A DNA stretch of 64,000 nt, taken from positions 1 to 64,000 of the forward strand of contig JAGYOH010000008.1 in assembly GCA_018399635.1 (NCBI GenBank), given 5' to 3'. Below, piece after piece: positions 41,437 through 48,678 of this stretch (its first letter is position 1; the number at the start of each line of letters is the position of its first letter). The notes under the pieces are model-generated. The model did no database searches. It saw only the letters and a list, made by a program, of their open reading frames with translations, and had not been told where the DNA came from. The translations under genes were made by a program, and so were the position numbers. The stretch comes from Clostridia bacterium. Its GTDB lineage: Bacteria > Bacillota > Clostridia > Peptostreptococcales > Acidaminobacteraceae.

Positions 41437-41910
41437 TTATCTGGCGAAGCCGCCACCTGCCTGGGGGCCTCTGGGAGCGGTTTCAGAGAGGTTCATTCTC
41501 GGGGCGTCTTCCCCGGGACCGAAGCCGCCCTTGACTTCCTTGTCGCCCTGCTGTCCGAAGAAGAGGTTGTAGGTCTTGCCGATGAAGGACGGCTCAGAGT
41601 CGCAGGCAGCCATTTCGAGGAGAATGGCGTCGGCGTCTTCCTGGGTCAGGGTGCCGTCGGCCACAAGGCCTTCGATGATGGCGGTCTTGCCCGCCAGGTT
41701 GGCGGCGACAAAGGCTTCATAGAAGCCGTTTTCCCTGGCCAGGTCTCCGAAGGTGCCCTCGGCACCCTTGAGGGCGTAGGCCTCGGCGACACTGATGCCG
41801 GCGAGATCGGCGTAGACCTCGGCGGGATTGGTCAGGACTCCGGCGAAGCTCATGGTGCCCATGCCGATGGCGAGTACGGTGATCAACATGAAAGATACGA
41901 ATTTTTTCAT
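41437..41910 (-). CDS. Small secreted protein, DUF2680-like
   Basis: A 157-residue protein with a clean signal peptide (MKKFVSFMLITVLAIGMGTMSFA, cut after AFA-like site near 23). The mature part has a short helical repeat region (AGKTAIIEGLVADGTLTQEDADAILL) like clostridial DUF2680 proteins and a Gly/Pro-rich tail. No cysteine pairs beyond one Cys. It stands alone between the peptide operon and the zinc genes, with a ribosome site AAGGAGGAACC. The function of the family is unknown; export to the cell surface or outside is clear from the signal. Confidence 0.7.
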   Translation of the reverse strand: MKKFVSFMLITVLAIGMGTMSFAGVLTNPAEVYADLAGISVAEAYALKGAEGTFGDLARENGFYEAFVAANLAGKTAIIEGLVADGTLTQEDADAILLEMAACDSEPSFIGKTYNLFFGQQGDKEVKGGFGPGEDAPRMNLSETAPRGPQAGGGFAR

Positions 41911-41980
41911 TTTTGGTTCCTCCTTGGTTGATTAAGATAGTCTCATCATAAGGGGGAATTGTGACCAGAATATGAAGGCG

Positions 41981-42016
41981 AAAAAAAAACCGTCCTTTTG
42001 GAAAAAAAGACGGTTT
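41981..42016 (-). terminator. Terminator of the zinc ABC operon
   Basis: On the minus strand AAACCGTC pairs with GACGGTTT and is followed by a T run. It lies after the permease stop at 42038. Confidence 0.8.
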
Positions 42017-42037
42017 CGCAAGATTCGGGAAAAAGGG

Positions 42038-42850
42038 TCAGCGCCTGGCGATGATCTTTTTTGCCACCAGGGCCAGTCCGTAGGCCAGGACACTGATGAG
42101 AATGATGGAGGCCCCGGAGGGGATGCTGTAATAGTAGGAAACCACAAGACCCATAAGGCTGAACAGCAGTCCGAGTCCCATGGAACTCAAGATCAGCCGG
42201 CTGAAGGATCTGGCATAGAAGCGGGAGATGGAAGGCGGGATGGTGAGGAGGGCCATGATCAGGATGATGCCCACGAGTTTGATGAGGGCCACGATGGAGA
42301 TGGCGATGAGAAAATAGAGCACATAATCCATCCAGAGGGTCTTGATTCCCATGATGAAGGTGAATTCCCCGTCGAAGAGGTAGGCCTTCCAGATATTGTA
42401 GAAGGAGAGCAGGACTCCGAGGACCAGGGTGGTGACCAGGATCATCACGTTGAGATTGGCCTTTGAAATCGTGAGGATATTGCCGAAGAGATAGGAATTC
42501 ATATCCGGGGGATAGCCCGGAGTGAAGGCGATGAAGAGAATACCCAGGGCCATGCCGAAGGACCAGAGCATGGCGGTGAGGTTTTCACTGCCGGTGTCGC
42601 TTTTGCGGTCGATGGTGGGGACCAGCATGGCGGCGACGGTGGTGAAGAGGAAGGCCCCGTAGATGGGTTCGAAACCCAGCATGTAGCCCAGACCGATTCC
42701 GCCGAAGGAGGAGTGGGCGATGCCGCTTGAGAGCATGAGCCACTTTTTCTCTACGATGATGGCTCCGATGATCCCCGTCAGGATGCTGGCCAGAACCGCT
42801 CCCCACAGGGCGTTCTGCATGAATTGATAGGATGCGATGGCATTAATCAT
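42038..42850 (-). CDS. Zinc/manganese-type ABC transporter permease
   Basis: A 270-residue ABC-3 family permease (ZnuB/MntB) with eight or so helices, beginning NALWGAVLASILTGIIGAIIVEKKWLMLSSGIAHSSFGGIGLGYM. It forms the membrane channel for the ATPase and binding protein encoded just upstream. The start overlaps the ATPase end by 8 bases. Metal choice (Zn or Mn) cannot be read from the permease; the His/acidic loop of the binding protein and the neighbouring regulator favour zinc. Confidence 0.9.
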   Translation of the reverse strand: MINAIASYQFMQNALWGAVLASILTGIIGAIIVEKKWLMLSSGIAHSSFGGIGLGYMLGFEPIYGAFLFTTVAAMLVPTIDRKSDTGSENLTAMLWSFGMALGILFIAFTPGYPPDMNSYLFGNILTISKANLNVMILVTTLVLGVLLSFYNIWKAYLFDGEFTFIMGIKTLWMDYVLYFLIAISIVALIKLVGIILIMALLTIPPSISRFYARSFSRLILSSMGLGLLFSLMGLVVSYYYSIPSGASIILISVLAYGLALVAKKIIARR

Positions 42851-43598
42851 GGGAATGACCTCCTAGGGGATGCTCGGGGAAAACCCGGTGCGGCACCCCG
42901 TGGGCGATGAGATCCACCGGACAGCCGTAGATGTGATTGACGGAGGATTCGGTGATCTTGCCGTCCTCGTGAAATTCCAGACTGACATTGAGACAGGCGA
43001 TGGCATCGATATAACTTGAGACGCTCCCCAGGTCATGGCTGATGAGGATGATGGTTTTTTCACCCTTGAGCTTGTTGAGGATGCCGTAGATTTCGGTTCT
43101 TGATTCGGCATCGATACTGGAGGTGGGTTCGTCGAGGATGAGGACGTCCGGGTCCGTCATCAGGGCTCTGGCGATGAGGACCTTCTGCATCTGGCCCCCG
43201 GAGAGCTGGGAAATCTGCCGGTCGTGGAGGGCTTCGATGCCAAGCAGGGCCATCAGTTCATGGGCCCGGTCCTTGTCCGCCTGGCCATAGCGGTGAAAGA
43301 GCGGATTCTTTCCGGAGAGACTGCCCATGAGGACCACCCGGCAGACGGTGATGGGAAAACGCCTTTCAAAGGAATTGAACTGGGGGACGTAGCCCACGGG
43401 CTTGTCGGAGTGGATCTTGAGACTGCCCTCCCGGGGTTTGATCAGGCCCAGAAGCACCTTGATCAGGGTGGTCTTGCCCCCGCCGTTGGGGCCGATGATG
43501 CTGAGAAAGGCGCCCTTTTCAATGGTGAAACTGACATCCTCCAGGGCCTTGACCCGGCCATAGGAGACGCTGACATGGGAGACTTCAATGATTTTCAT
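42843..43598 (-). CDS. Zinc-type ABC transporter ATPase
   Basis: A 251-residue ATPase of the metal ABC family: Walker A GPNGGGKTT, signature LSGGQMQK, Walker B LILDEPTSSID, H-loop ISHDL. The C-terminal tail holds several His residues (HEDGK, IAHGVPHRVFPEHPLGGHSHD), commonly seen in metal transport ATPases. It lies between the binding protein and the permease in one operon. Confidence 0.92.
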   Translation of the reverse strand: MKIIEVSHVSVSYGRVKALEDVSFTIEKGAFLSIIGPNGGGKTTLIKVLLGLIKPREGSLKIHSDKPVGYVPQFNSFERRFPITVCRVVLMGSLSGKNPLFHRYGQADKDRAHELMALLGIEALHDRQISQLSGGQMQKVLIARALMTDPDVLILDEPTSSIDAESRTEIYGILNKLKGEKTIILISHDLGSVSSYIDAIACLNVSLEFHEDGKITESSVNHIYGCPVDLIAHGVPHRVFPEHPLGGHSHD

Positions 43599-43611
43599 TA
43601 TTAAAAACCCC

Positions 43612-44511
43612 TTATAGGACTTCCTTGAAGGTGTCGATGACTTCCTTCAGACTTTCGATGTAGTCGGGGGACAGGGGGGTGAGCATCCTGGTGATGCCGC
43701 CGAGTTCCCCGGCGATGGTTTCCGCCTGCTCGGAATCGAATTCCGCCTGGTAGAAGATGACTTTGATGCCTTTGTCCCTGGCATAGGCGATGATGTCTTC
43801 AATGCCCCTGGCCGTTTCCTCCTTGCCGTCATCCTCGATGGCCAGCATTTCAAAGCCGTAATCGTCGGCGAAGTAGCCGTAGGAGGGGTGGTACATGATA
43901 AAGGCTCTTTGACTCAAGGCCCCGGTCTCTTCCTCGATGTACCGGTGAAGTTCCTCCAGCTCGTCAAGATAGGCGTCCCGGTTGGCTTCGAAGGTTTCCT
44001 TCATTTCTGGATGGTCCGCCACGAGGACTTCGGTGATGGTCCTGACCATTTCCATGGCCCTCAGGGGTGACAACCAGATATGGGGATCCCGGCCTACATG
44101 GCCGTGGTCCTCCCCCTCCTCCTCCTCTTCGTGGGCTTCCTCCTCGAAGAAGCGGTCCGGGTAGATCCCGGCCACGGCTTCGTTGACCCTGATCAAGGTC
44201 ACGTCCTCATTGAACTCGGAAATCTTGGGCAGGATATTGGCCACCTCCGTCGGAACGGCGATGGAAAAATAGTAGGTGGCCTGACTGATCTTGAGCATCT
44301 CCTCCGGGGTGGGCTGGTAACTGGCCGGAGAAGCGCCGGGGGGGACGATGGCCACCACCTCGTAGGCCTCCCCCACCACCTTTTCGACAAAGGTCCTGGT
44401 GGGAACGATGGAAGTGATGATCACCGGTTTTTCTGAAGCTTCAGGCTGGCTGCAACCGGAAAAAACGGCAAGAACCGTTATAAGCGATACAAGCAGGGCG
44501 ATTTTTTTCAT
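43612..44511 (-). CDS. Zinc-type ABC transporter binding lipoprotein
   Basis: A 299-residue cluster A-I metal-binding protein (ZnuA family). The lipoprotein signal ends LAVFSGCSQ. A His/acidic loop (HEEEEEGEDHGHVGRDPHIW) stands at the usual place and suggests Zn2+. Other ligand candidates: PPGASPASYQPTPEEM, HPSYGYFADDYG. ATG 44511 is chosen because GGAGG lies 8 nt upstream; an ATG seven codons earlier lacks a site. Divergent from the Fur-family regulator with a palindromic operator between. Confidence 0.92.
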   Translation of the reverse strand: MKKIALLVSLITVLAVFSGCSQPEASEKPVIITSIVPTRTFVEKVVGEAYEVVAIVPPGASPASYQPTPEEMLKISQATYYFSIAVPTEVANILPKISEFNEDVTLIRVNEAVAGIYPDRFFEEEAHEEEEEGEDHGHVGRDPHIWLSPLRAMEMVRTITEVLVADHPEMKETFEANRDAYLDELEELHRYIEEETGALSQRAFIMYHPSYGYFADDYGFEMLAIEDDGKEETARGIEDIIAYARDKGIKVIFYQAEFDSEQAETIAGELGGITRMLTPLSPDYIESLKEVIDTFKEVL

Positions 44512-44541
44512 GACGGCTTCCTCCTCTTGCAAGTCGTTTGC

Positions 44542-44560
44542 AAATGATATATAATCATAT
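44542..44560. promoter_or_regulatory. Fur/Zur-like operator between znu-type operon and regulator
   Basis: ATGAT (44544-44548) and ATCAT (44554-44558) form a dyad around ATATA, extended by AA and TT outside. It lies in the 84-bp divergent intergenic region where a Zur or Fur dimer would repress both genes. Confidence 0.55.
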
Positions 44561-44595
44561 TACTGAAAAAGAAACCCTTTGTCAATGGAGGTTTT

Positions 44596-45003
44596 ATGGA
44601 TTATCAAGCACTGTTGAAGGAACACGGGATTCAGGCGACCAGACACCGCCTTGAAATCATCGCCCTGCTGAAGGAAAACGAGACCCGTTTCATCAGCATC
44701 GACGAGATCCAGGCCGTGGTGGGGAGCGATTTTTCCACCGCCTACCGGGCTCTTGAGCGGTTCAATGAAAAGGGAATCATCGCCAGGACCAAAATCGAGG
44801 ACAAGCTCTTCTACTCCTACCGCTGCAAGAAGGAGGGTTTCCACCACCATCTGATCTGCGTCAAGTGCGGTCGCAAGGTGGACCTGGACTTCTGCCCCGT
44901 CAAGCAACTCGAGGACCGCTACGAGGGCGTGGGCTTCAGTTCCTTCGAGCATATCCGGGATTTCTTCGGCATCTGCCAGGCCTGCCAGGAAAAAACCCCC
45001 TAG
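44596..45003 (+). CDS. Fur-family regulator, probably zinc-responsive (Zur)
   Basis: A 135-residue Fur-family repressor. N-terminal winged helix (ATRHRLEIIALLKEN...TAYRALERFNEKGII) and a C-terminal dimerisation domain with HHH at 83-85 and structural zinc cysteines C88, C91, C127, C130 (CVKC and CQAC). Because it is divergent from a zinc-type ABC transporter with a shared palindrome, Zur is the most likely role; Fur or PerR cannot be excluded by sequence alone. GGAGG precedes ATG 44596. Confidence 0.85.
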   Translation: MDYQALLKEHGIQATRHRLEIIALLKENETRFISIDEIQAVVGSDFSTAYRALERFNEKGIIARTKIEDKLFYSYRCKKEGFHHHLICVKCGRKVDLDFCPVKQLEDRYEGVGFSSFEHIRDFFGICQACQEKTP

Positions 45004-45056
45004 TCGCTTTCTTCCCGTCGCCGAAGGCATCAAAAGTCCTGCAGGTTTCCAGGTCA

Positions 45057-45092
45057 GGCCCCTCTGAATGACTCAGACAGAGGGGCCTTTTG
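45057..45092 (+). terminator. Terminator of the Fur-family gene
   Basis: GGCCCCTCTG (45057-45066) and CAGAGGGGCC (45078-45087) pair over an 11-nt loop and are followed by TTTT. Confidence 0.85.
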
Positions 45093-45149
45093 CTGGGGTG
45101 GTCTCTGGGAAGGCCTTTTGCCCCGGTCTGTCCTCCGGGGCGAAAGGGT

Positions 45150-45178
45150 TTGCAGGAAAGTCAGGGATTTGGTATGAT
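45150..45178 (+). promoter_or_regulatory. Sigma-A promoter of the AEC transporter gene
   Basis: TTGCAG (45150-45155), 17-bp spacer, TATGAT (45173-45178). The leader is about 90 nt; no known structured motif is seen. Confidence 0.65.
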
Positions 45179-45277
45179 TGACGGGATAATCAAAGCTCTC
45201 ACGCCGCGCTGTGAGGCCTCCCCTGCAAAGGGCGGGGCCGGGTGCGGGTGAAGGTCAATCCCTCAAGGAAGTGTGCC

Positions 45278-46228
45278 ATGTTACAAGTCTATTATGCCTT
45301 CAGTGTGGTTTTTCCACTCATCACCCTCATGGGAATCGGCTACGGTCTGGGCCGCACCGGTTTCCTCACCGGCGAGTATACCGTCGTCGCCAACAAACTG
45401 GTTTTCAAGGTGCTTCTTCCGGTGCTGCTTTTTTACAATCTGTACAAGAGCGAGGTGTCGGTGCTGGACAAGTCACCGATGATGCTCTTTGTCACGGTGG
45501 CGGTGCTGGCCCTGGTGGTCATCCTCTATGGCCTGGTGCCGCGTTTTGTCCTGGAGGACCACCGTCGGGGGGTGGTGATCCAGGCCATCTACCGCAGCAA
45601 TTTTCTCATCATCGCGGTACCCGTCATCGAAAGCGTCTACGGAGCCGCCGGTACGGTTTCCGCCATTCTCCTCAATGCGGTTCTGAGTCCTCTCTTCAAC
45701 GCCACCGCCGTGGTGGTGCTGACGCTTTTTTCCTCGGTCCATAGGGAGGGGCAGGGGGGCGTCCTGAGGATTTTCAGGAGCATCCTCACCAATCCTCCGA
45801 TTCTGGGGACCCTGGGTGGTCTCTTTTTCCACTGGGCGGGGATACCCCTTCCCGGTTTTGTACAGACCACCCTGGCCCTCATTTCCCAGGCGGTGATTCC
45901 GGTGGCCCTGTTGACTCTGGGATCCTCCTTCCGGTTCAGCAATGCCAGGGACAACCGCCGGATTCTGACAGGCGCCATGGCGGTGAAGTTCCTGCTGATT
46001 CCCCTGGTCGTGGGTGGTCTGGCCTATCTTCTGGGCTTCAGAAGCCTGGATCTTTTGTCGATTCTGATGGTTTTCATCGCTCCAGTGGCCATTCTCAGTT
46101 ATGTCATGACCCAGGAGTTCGGGGGAGATGTTGAACTGGCGGGTCAGTTCGTGGTCTTTTCCTCCGTGTTCTCCATGTTTGCCATTTTTTTGATGATCTT
46201 CACCATGAAGACCCTGGGTCTGCTGTGA
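45278..46228 (+). CDS. AEC-family transporter (auxin efflux carrier type)
   Basis: A 316-residue membrane protein with about ten helices of the bacterial AEC family, which exports or imports organic acids such as malate. Seen: YYAFSVVFPLITLMGIGYGLG, VLFYNLYKSE and YRSNFLIIAVPVIESVYG in the first half; GSSFRF and the repeat region in the second. ATG 45278 has AAGGAAG 6 nt upstream; the frame opens 12 codons earlier without a site. The substrate is unknown. Confidence 0.85.
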   Translation: MLQVYYAFSVVFPLITLMGIGYGLGRTGFLTGEYTVVANKLVFKVLLPVLLFYNLYKSEVSVLDKSPMMLFVTVAVLALVVILYGLVPRFVLEDHRRGVVIQAIYRSNFLIIAVPVIESVYGAAGTVSAILLNAVLSPLFNATAVVVLTLFSSVHREGQGGVLRIFRSILTNPPILGTLGGLFFHWAGIPLPGFVQTTLALISQAVIPVALLTLGSSFRFSNARDNRRILTGAMAVKFLLIPLVVGGLAYLLGFRSLDLLSILMVFIAPVAILSYVMTQEFGGDVELAGQFVVFSSVFSMFAIFLMIFTMKTLGLL

Positions 46229-46298
46229 TGACGCCAAGGGCCGAGAATCCGGTTGCTTAATGCCGCTGAATATGTTAAACTATCGATGAAAATAATAA

Positions 46299-46411
46299 GT
46301 TCTTCAGGGCAGGGTGAAATTCCCTACCGGCGGTAGAGCCCGCGACCCTCTTTACAAGAGGTTGATCTGGTGAGATTCCAGAGCCGACAGTATAGTCTGG
46401 ATGGAAGAAGA
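46299..46411 (+). ncRNA. FMN riboswitch
   Basis: The conserved core is complete: GGGCAGGGTGAAATTCCC, TACCGGCGGT, AGCCCGCGA, GATCTGGTGAGATTCCAGAGCCGACAGT and AGTCTGGATG, closed by P1 (TTCTTC at 46300 with GAAGAA at 46405). Upstream TTGCTT, 17-bp spacer, TAAACT (about 46253-46281) is a likely promoter. It controls ribU. Confidence 0.95.
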
Positions 46412-46442
46412 GACTTTTTTTGAGTTCTTTCTTATGGACCTG

Positions 46443-46469
46443 ATGAGACTATTATGTCTCATTTTTTTG
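46443..46469 (+). terminator. FMN-controlled terminator
   Basis: ATGAGAC (46443-46449) and GTCTCAT (46456-46462) pair over TATTAT and are followed by TTTTTTT, between the FMN aptamer and the ribU ribosome site. Confidence 0.85.
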
Positions 46470-46499
46470 TGCCTTGAAGTAAGAAAGGGGAACATTATT

Positions 46500-47081
46500 A
46501 TGTCACAGCCATCAAAACTGAACGTCATGATCAAAATCTCTCTCATGGGGGTGATTTCCCTGATCATCATGTTCTTTGAAATCTCGCTGCCGATTTTTCC
46601 GAGCTTTCTGAAAATCGACCTCAGCGATATTCCGGCCCTGATCACAGGGTTCGCCCTGGGACCCGTGGCAGGTGTCCTGGTGGAGCTCATCAAGAATCTC
46701 CTGCATCTCCTGCGCACCTCCACTGGCGGGATCGGGGAGCTGGGGAATTTCCTGGTGGGGGCCGCCTATGTCCTGCCGGCAGCCCTCTATTACAAGTATC
46801 ACAGGAACAAGAAGGGGGCCCTCATCGGCATGGGTCTGGGAACCCTGGGCATGGGGATCATGGGGGGACTGGCCAACTACTTCATTCTGCTGCCCTTCTA
46901 CGAGACCTTCATGCCCATTGAAATCATCGTCGACATGGCCGCGGCGGTGAATCACCTGGTGGTGGACCTCAGAACCCTGATCTACTACACCATCATTCCC
47001 TTCAATCTCGTCAAGGGGATTCTGATCGCCCTGGTCACCCTGCCCCTGTACAAGAAAATCGCCAGAGTACTGCACGGATAG
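46500..47081 (+). CDS. ribU: Riboflavin transporter RibU (ECF S component)
   Basis: A 193-residue membrane protein with five to six helices, the riboflavin-binding S subunit of an ECF transporter. Typical sequence: LSDIPALITGFALGPVAGVLVELIKNLLHLL with the conserved LKIDLSDIPA and KNL motifs, and NFLVGAAYVLPAALYY. ATG 46500 follows AGAAAGGGG; longer frames start inside the riboswitch and are not real. FMN-riboswitch control confirms the substrate. Confidence 0.95.
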   Translation: MSQPSKLNVMIKISLMGVISLIIMFFEISLPIFPSFLKIDLSDIPALITGFALGPVAGVLVELIKNLLHLLRTSTGGIGELGNFLVGAAYVLPAALYYKYHRNKKGALIGMGLGTLGMGIMGGLANYFILLPFYETFMPIEIIVDMAAAVNHLVVDLRTLIYYTIIPFNLVKGILIALVTLPLYKKIARVLHG

Positions 47082-47120
47082 CCGGGGTGAACCCGGCTTT
47101 TTTGAAAGGGAGTTTTTGAT

Positions 47121-48314
47121 ATGTGGGATGTCATCATCGTCGGTGCCGGACCCAGCGGCCTCATGTGCGGCGTGACCCTGAAGAGCGGCCTCAAGGTCCT
47201 GATACTGGAAAAGAATGAAATTTCAGGTAAGAAGCTCCTGGCCTCCGGTGGCGGGAGGTGCAACCTCACCCATACCGGGAATCTCGAAGCCCTTTACCCG
47301 AGATACAATGCCGGAGGACGTTACATCAAGCGGGCCCTCAGTCTCTTCGACAATCAGGCCCTGATGGCCTTTTTCACTGCAAGGGGACTGCCCCTCACCG
47401 TGGACGAGGGAGGGCGGGTTTTTCCCGAGTCCCAACTGTCCCGGGACGTCCTGGAGGTTTTTTCAAGAGAATTGAGGATTCTGGGGAGAAGACCCGTGAC
47501 CGGGGAGCACGTCAGGGGATTCACACCCCTGGAGACGGGCTTCGAGGTCACCACCGATGAGAAGACCTACCGGGGGAGGATTCTTCTCCTGGCGACGGGG
47601 GGCGTCACCTATCCCACCCTGGGTACCACAGGAGACGGTCACGCCCTCGCCAGGGCGACGGGGCATGACCTCACCCCGACGGGATACGGTCTTGGCGGCA
47701 TCAAGACCGAACCCGACAACTTTGAAACCCTTCAGGGCATCTCCCTGAAGGGGGTGAAGTTCGAGCTGTATAAGAAGGGGAGGAAATTCAGGAGCTATCG
47801 GTCGGACCTGCTCTTCACCGGTGAAGGACTCAGCGGGCCGGGGATTCTCAACGCCTCCAGGGACATCGAGATCGGAGATGAAATCCATCTGGATTTCGAA
47901 CCCCCTGAAAATCTGTTCGCCGGTCCGAAAAACTGCCTCAATGCCATGAAGGGACTCATGCCGGCGGCTCTTGGCGCCTGGCTCCTGGACTCCTGCGGCA
48001 TCAGTGGGACGGCCTTTTATCCCCAGCTCGGGAAAAGGGAGAAGACCGCCCTGGCCAGAGCCCTGGCTTCAAAGGTCTTCACGGTGACGGCCCTGGCCGG
48101 TCCCATGAAGAGCATGATCACCACAGGGGGGGTCTCCTTCAAGGACGTGAGCCTGAAAACCCTGGAATCCAGAAAAATTCCGGGCCTCTTTTTTGCCGGT
48201 GAAATCCTGGACGTGGACGGCGAGTCCGGAGGCTACAATCTCCAGGCGGCTTTTTCCATGGGACACCTGGTGGCCAGGACCCTCAATGAAAGAATCTCAG
48301 GGCTTGGTGATTGA
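47121..48314 (+). CDS. HI0933/BaiN-like FAD flavoprotein
   Basis: A 397-residue flavoprotein of the HI0933/YhiN family. Seen: N-terminal dinucleotide fold (VIIVGAGPSGLMCG), the family motif SGGGRCNLT, a C-terminal TTGGVSFKDVSLKTLESRKIPGLFFAGEILDVDGESGGYNLQAAFSMGHL FAD-binding strand. One member (BaiN of clostridia) acts in bile acid 7-dehydroxylation, but most have no known role, so I give no symbol. GGGAG lies before ATG 47121. The feoA promoter overlaps its stop. Confidence 0.88.
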   Translation: MWDVIIVGAGPSGLMCGVTLKSGLKVLILEKNEISGKKLLASGGGRCNLTHTGNLEALYPRYNAGGRYIKRALSLFDNQALMAFFTARGLPLTVDEGGRVFPESQLSRDVLEVFSRELRILGRRPVTGEHVRGFTPLETGFEVTTDEKTYRGRILLLATGGVTYPTLGTTGDGHALARATGHDLTPTGYGLGGIKTEPDNFETLQGISLKGVKFELYKKGRKFRSYRSDLLFTGEGLSGPGILNASRDIEIGDEIHLDFEPPENLFAGPKNCLNAMKGLMPAALGAWLLDSCGISGTAFYPQLGKREKTALARALASKVFTVTALAGPMKSMITTGGVSFKDVSLKTLESRKIPGLFFAGEILDVDGESGGYNLQAAFSMGHLVARTLNERISGLGD

Positions 48315-48339
48315 CAAGCGGGCTCCTTTGTACTAGAAT
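48311..48339 (+). promoter_or_regulatory. Sigma-A promoter of feoA
   Basis: TTGACA (48311-48316), 17-bp spacer, TAGAAT (48334-48339); overlaps the stop codon of the flavoprotein gene. Confidence 0.8.
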
Positions 48340-48342
48340 GAG

Positions 48343-48361
48343 AGTGATAATAGATATCACT
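48343..48361 (+). promoter_or_regulatory. Fur-box-like operator of feo
   Basis: AGTGATA (48343-48349) and TATCACT (48355-48361) are perfect inverted arms around 5 nt. Read as a 7-1-7 Fur box (TGATAAT-A-GATATCA) it matches the consensus in all but two positions, and it sits right after the -10, where a repressor would block initiation. Confidence 0.7.
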
Positions 48362-48376
48362 TAAGGAGCGATGTCA

Positions 48377-48598
48377 ATGGCACTCGTAGAAGTCAAGCAG
48401 GGGATCAAGGTGGTCCTTAACCATATCGAATACGGCGCATCACTGAAAAGAAAACTGCAGGACATGGGGCTGACCCCCGGTGTCGAATTCACCGTAATTT
48501 CAAAAACCAGTTACGGACCACTCATCATAGAGTTGCGTGGCACACGGGTGGCCCTTGGTAGAGGAATCGCTGAAAAGATCGACGTCTCAATAGCATAG
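48377..48598 (+). CDS. feoA: Ferrous iron transport protein A
   Basis: A 73-residue SH3-like cytoplasmic protein needed for full FeoB activity. Typical FeoA sequence: LKRKLQDMGLTPGVEFTVISKTSYGPLIIELRGTRVALGRGIAEKIDV. ATG 48377 is chosen over ATG 48371 because AAGGAG lies 8 nt before it. First gene of the feo operon. Confidence 0.94.
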   Translation: MALVEVKQGIKVVLNHIEYGASLKRKLQDMGLTPGVEFTVISKTSYGPLIIELRGTRVALGRGIAEKIDVSIA

Positions 48599-48620
48599 AC
48601 TAGTCTGTGCTATTTTTTTT
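48590..48620 (+). terminator. Terminator between feoA and feoB
   Basis: An 11-bp stem (48590-48600 with 48603-48613, one G-T pair) starts in the feoA stop codon and is followed by eight T. Though placed inside an operon, it is a good intrinsic terminator, so feoB would be made at lower level or need read-through. Confidence 0.8.
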
Positions 48621-48678
48621 AGCAGGTGAAATTTTTTGAAAGGAAGATATCCGGGGGTCTGACGATCCCGGGTACGGC

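Noticed and set aside
46401-46499. N-terminal extension of RibU
   Set aside because: The sequence is the end of the FMN riboswitch and its terminator.
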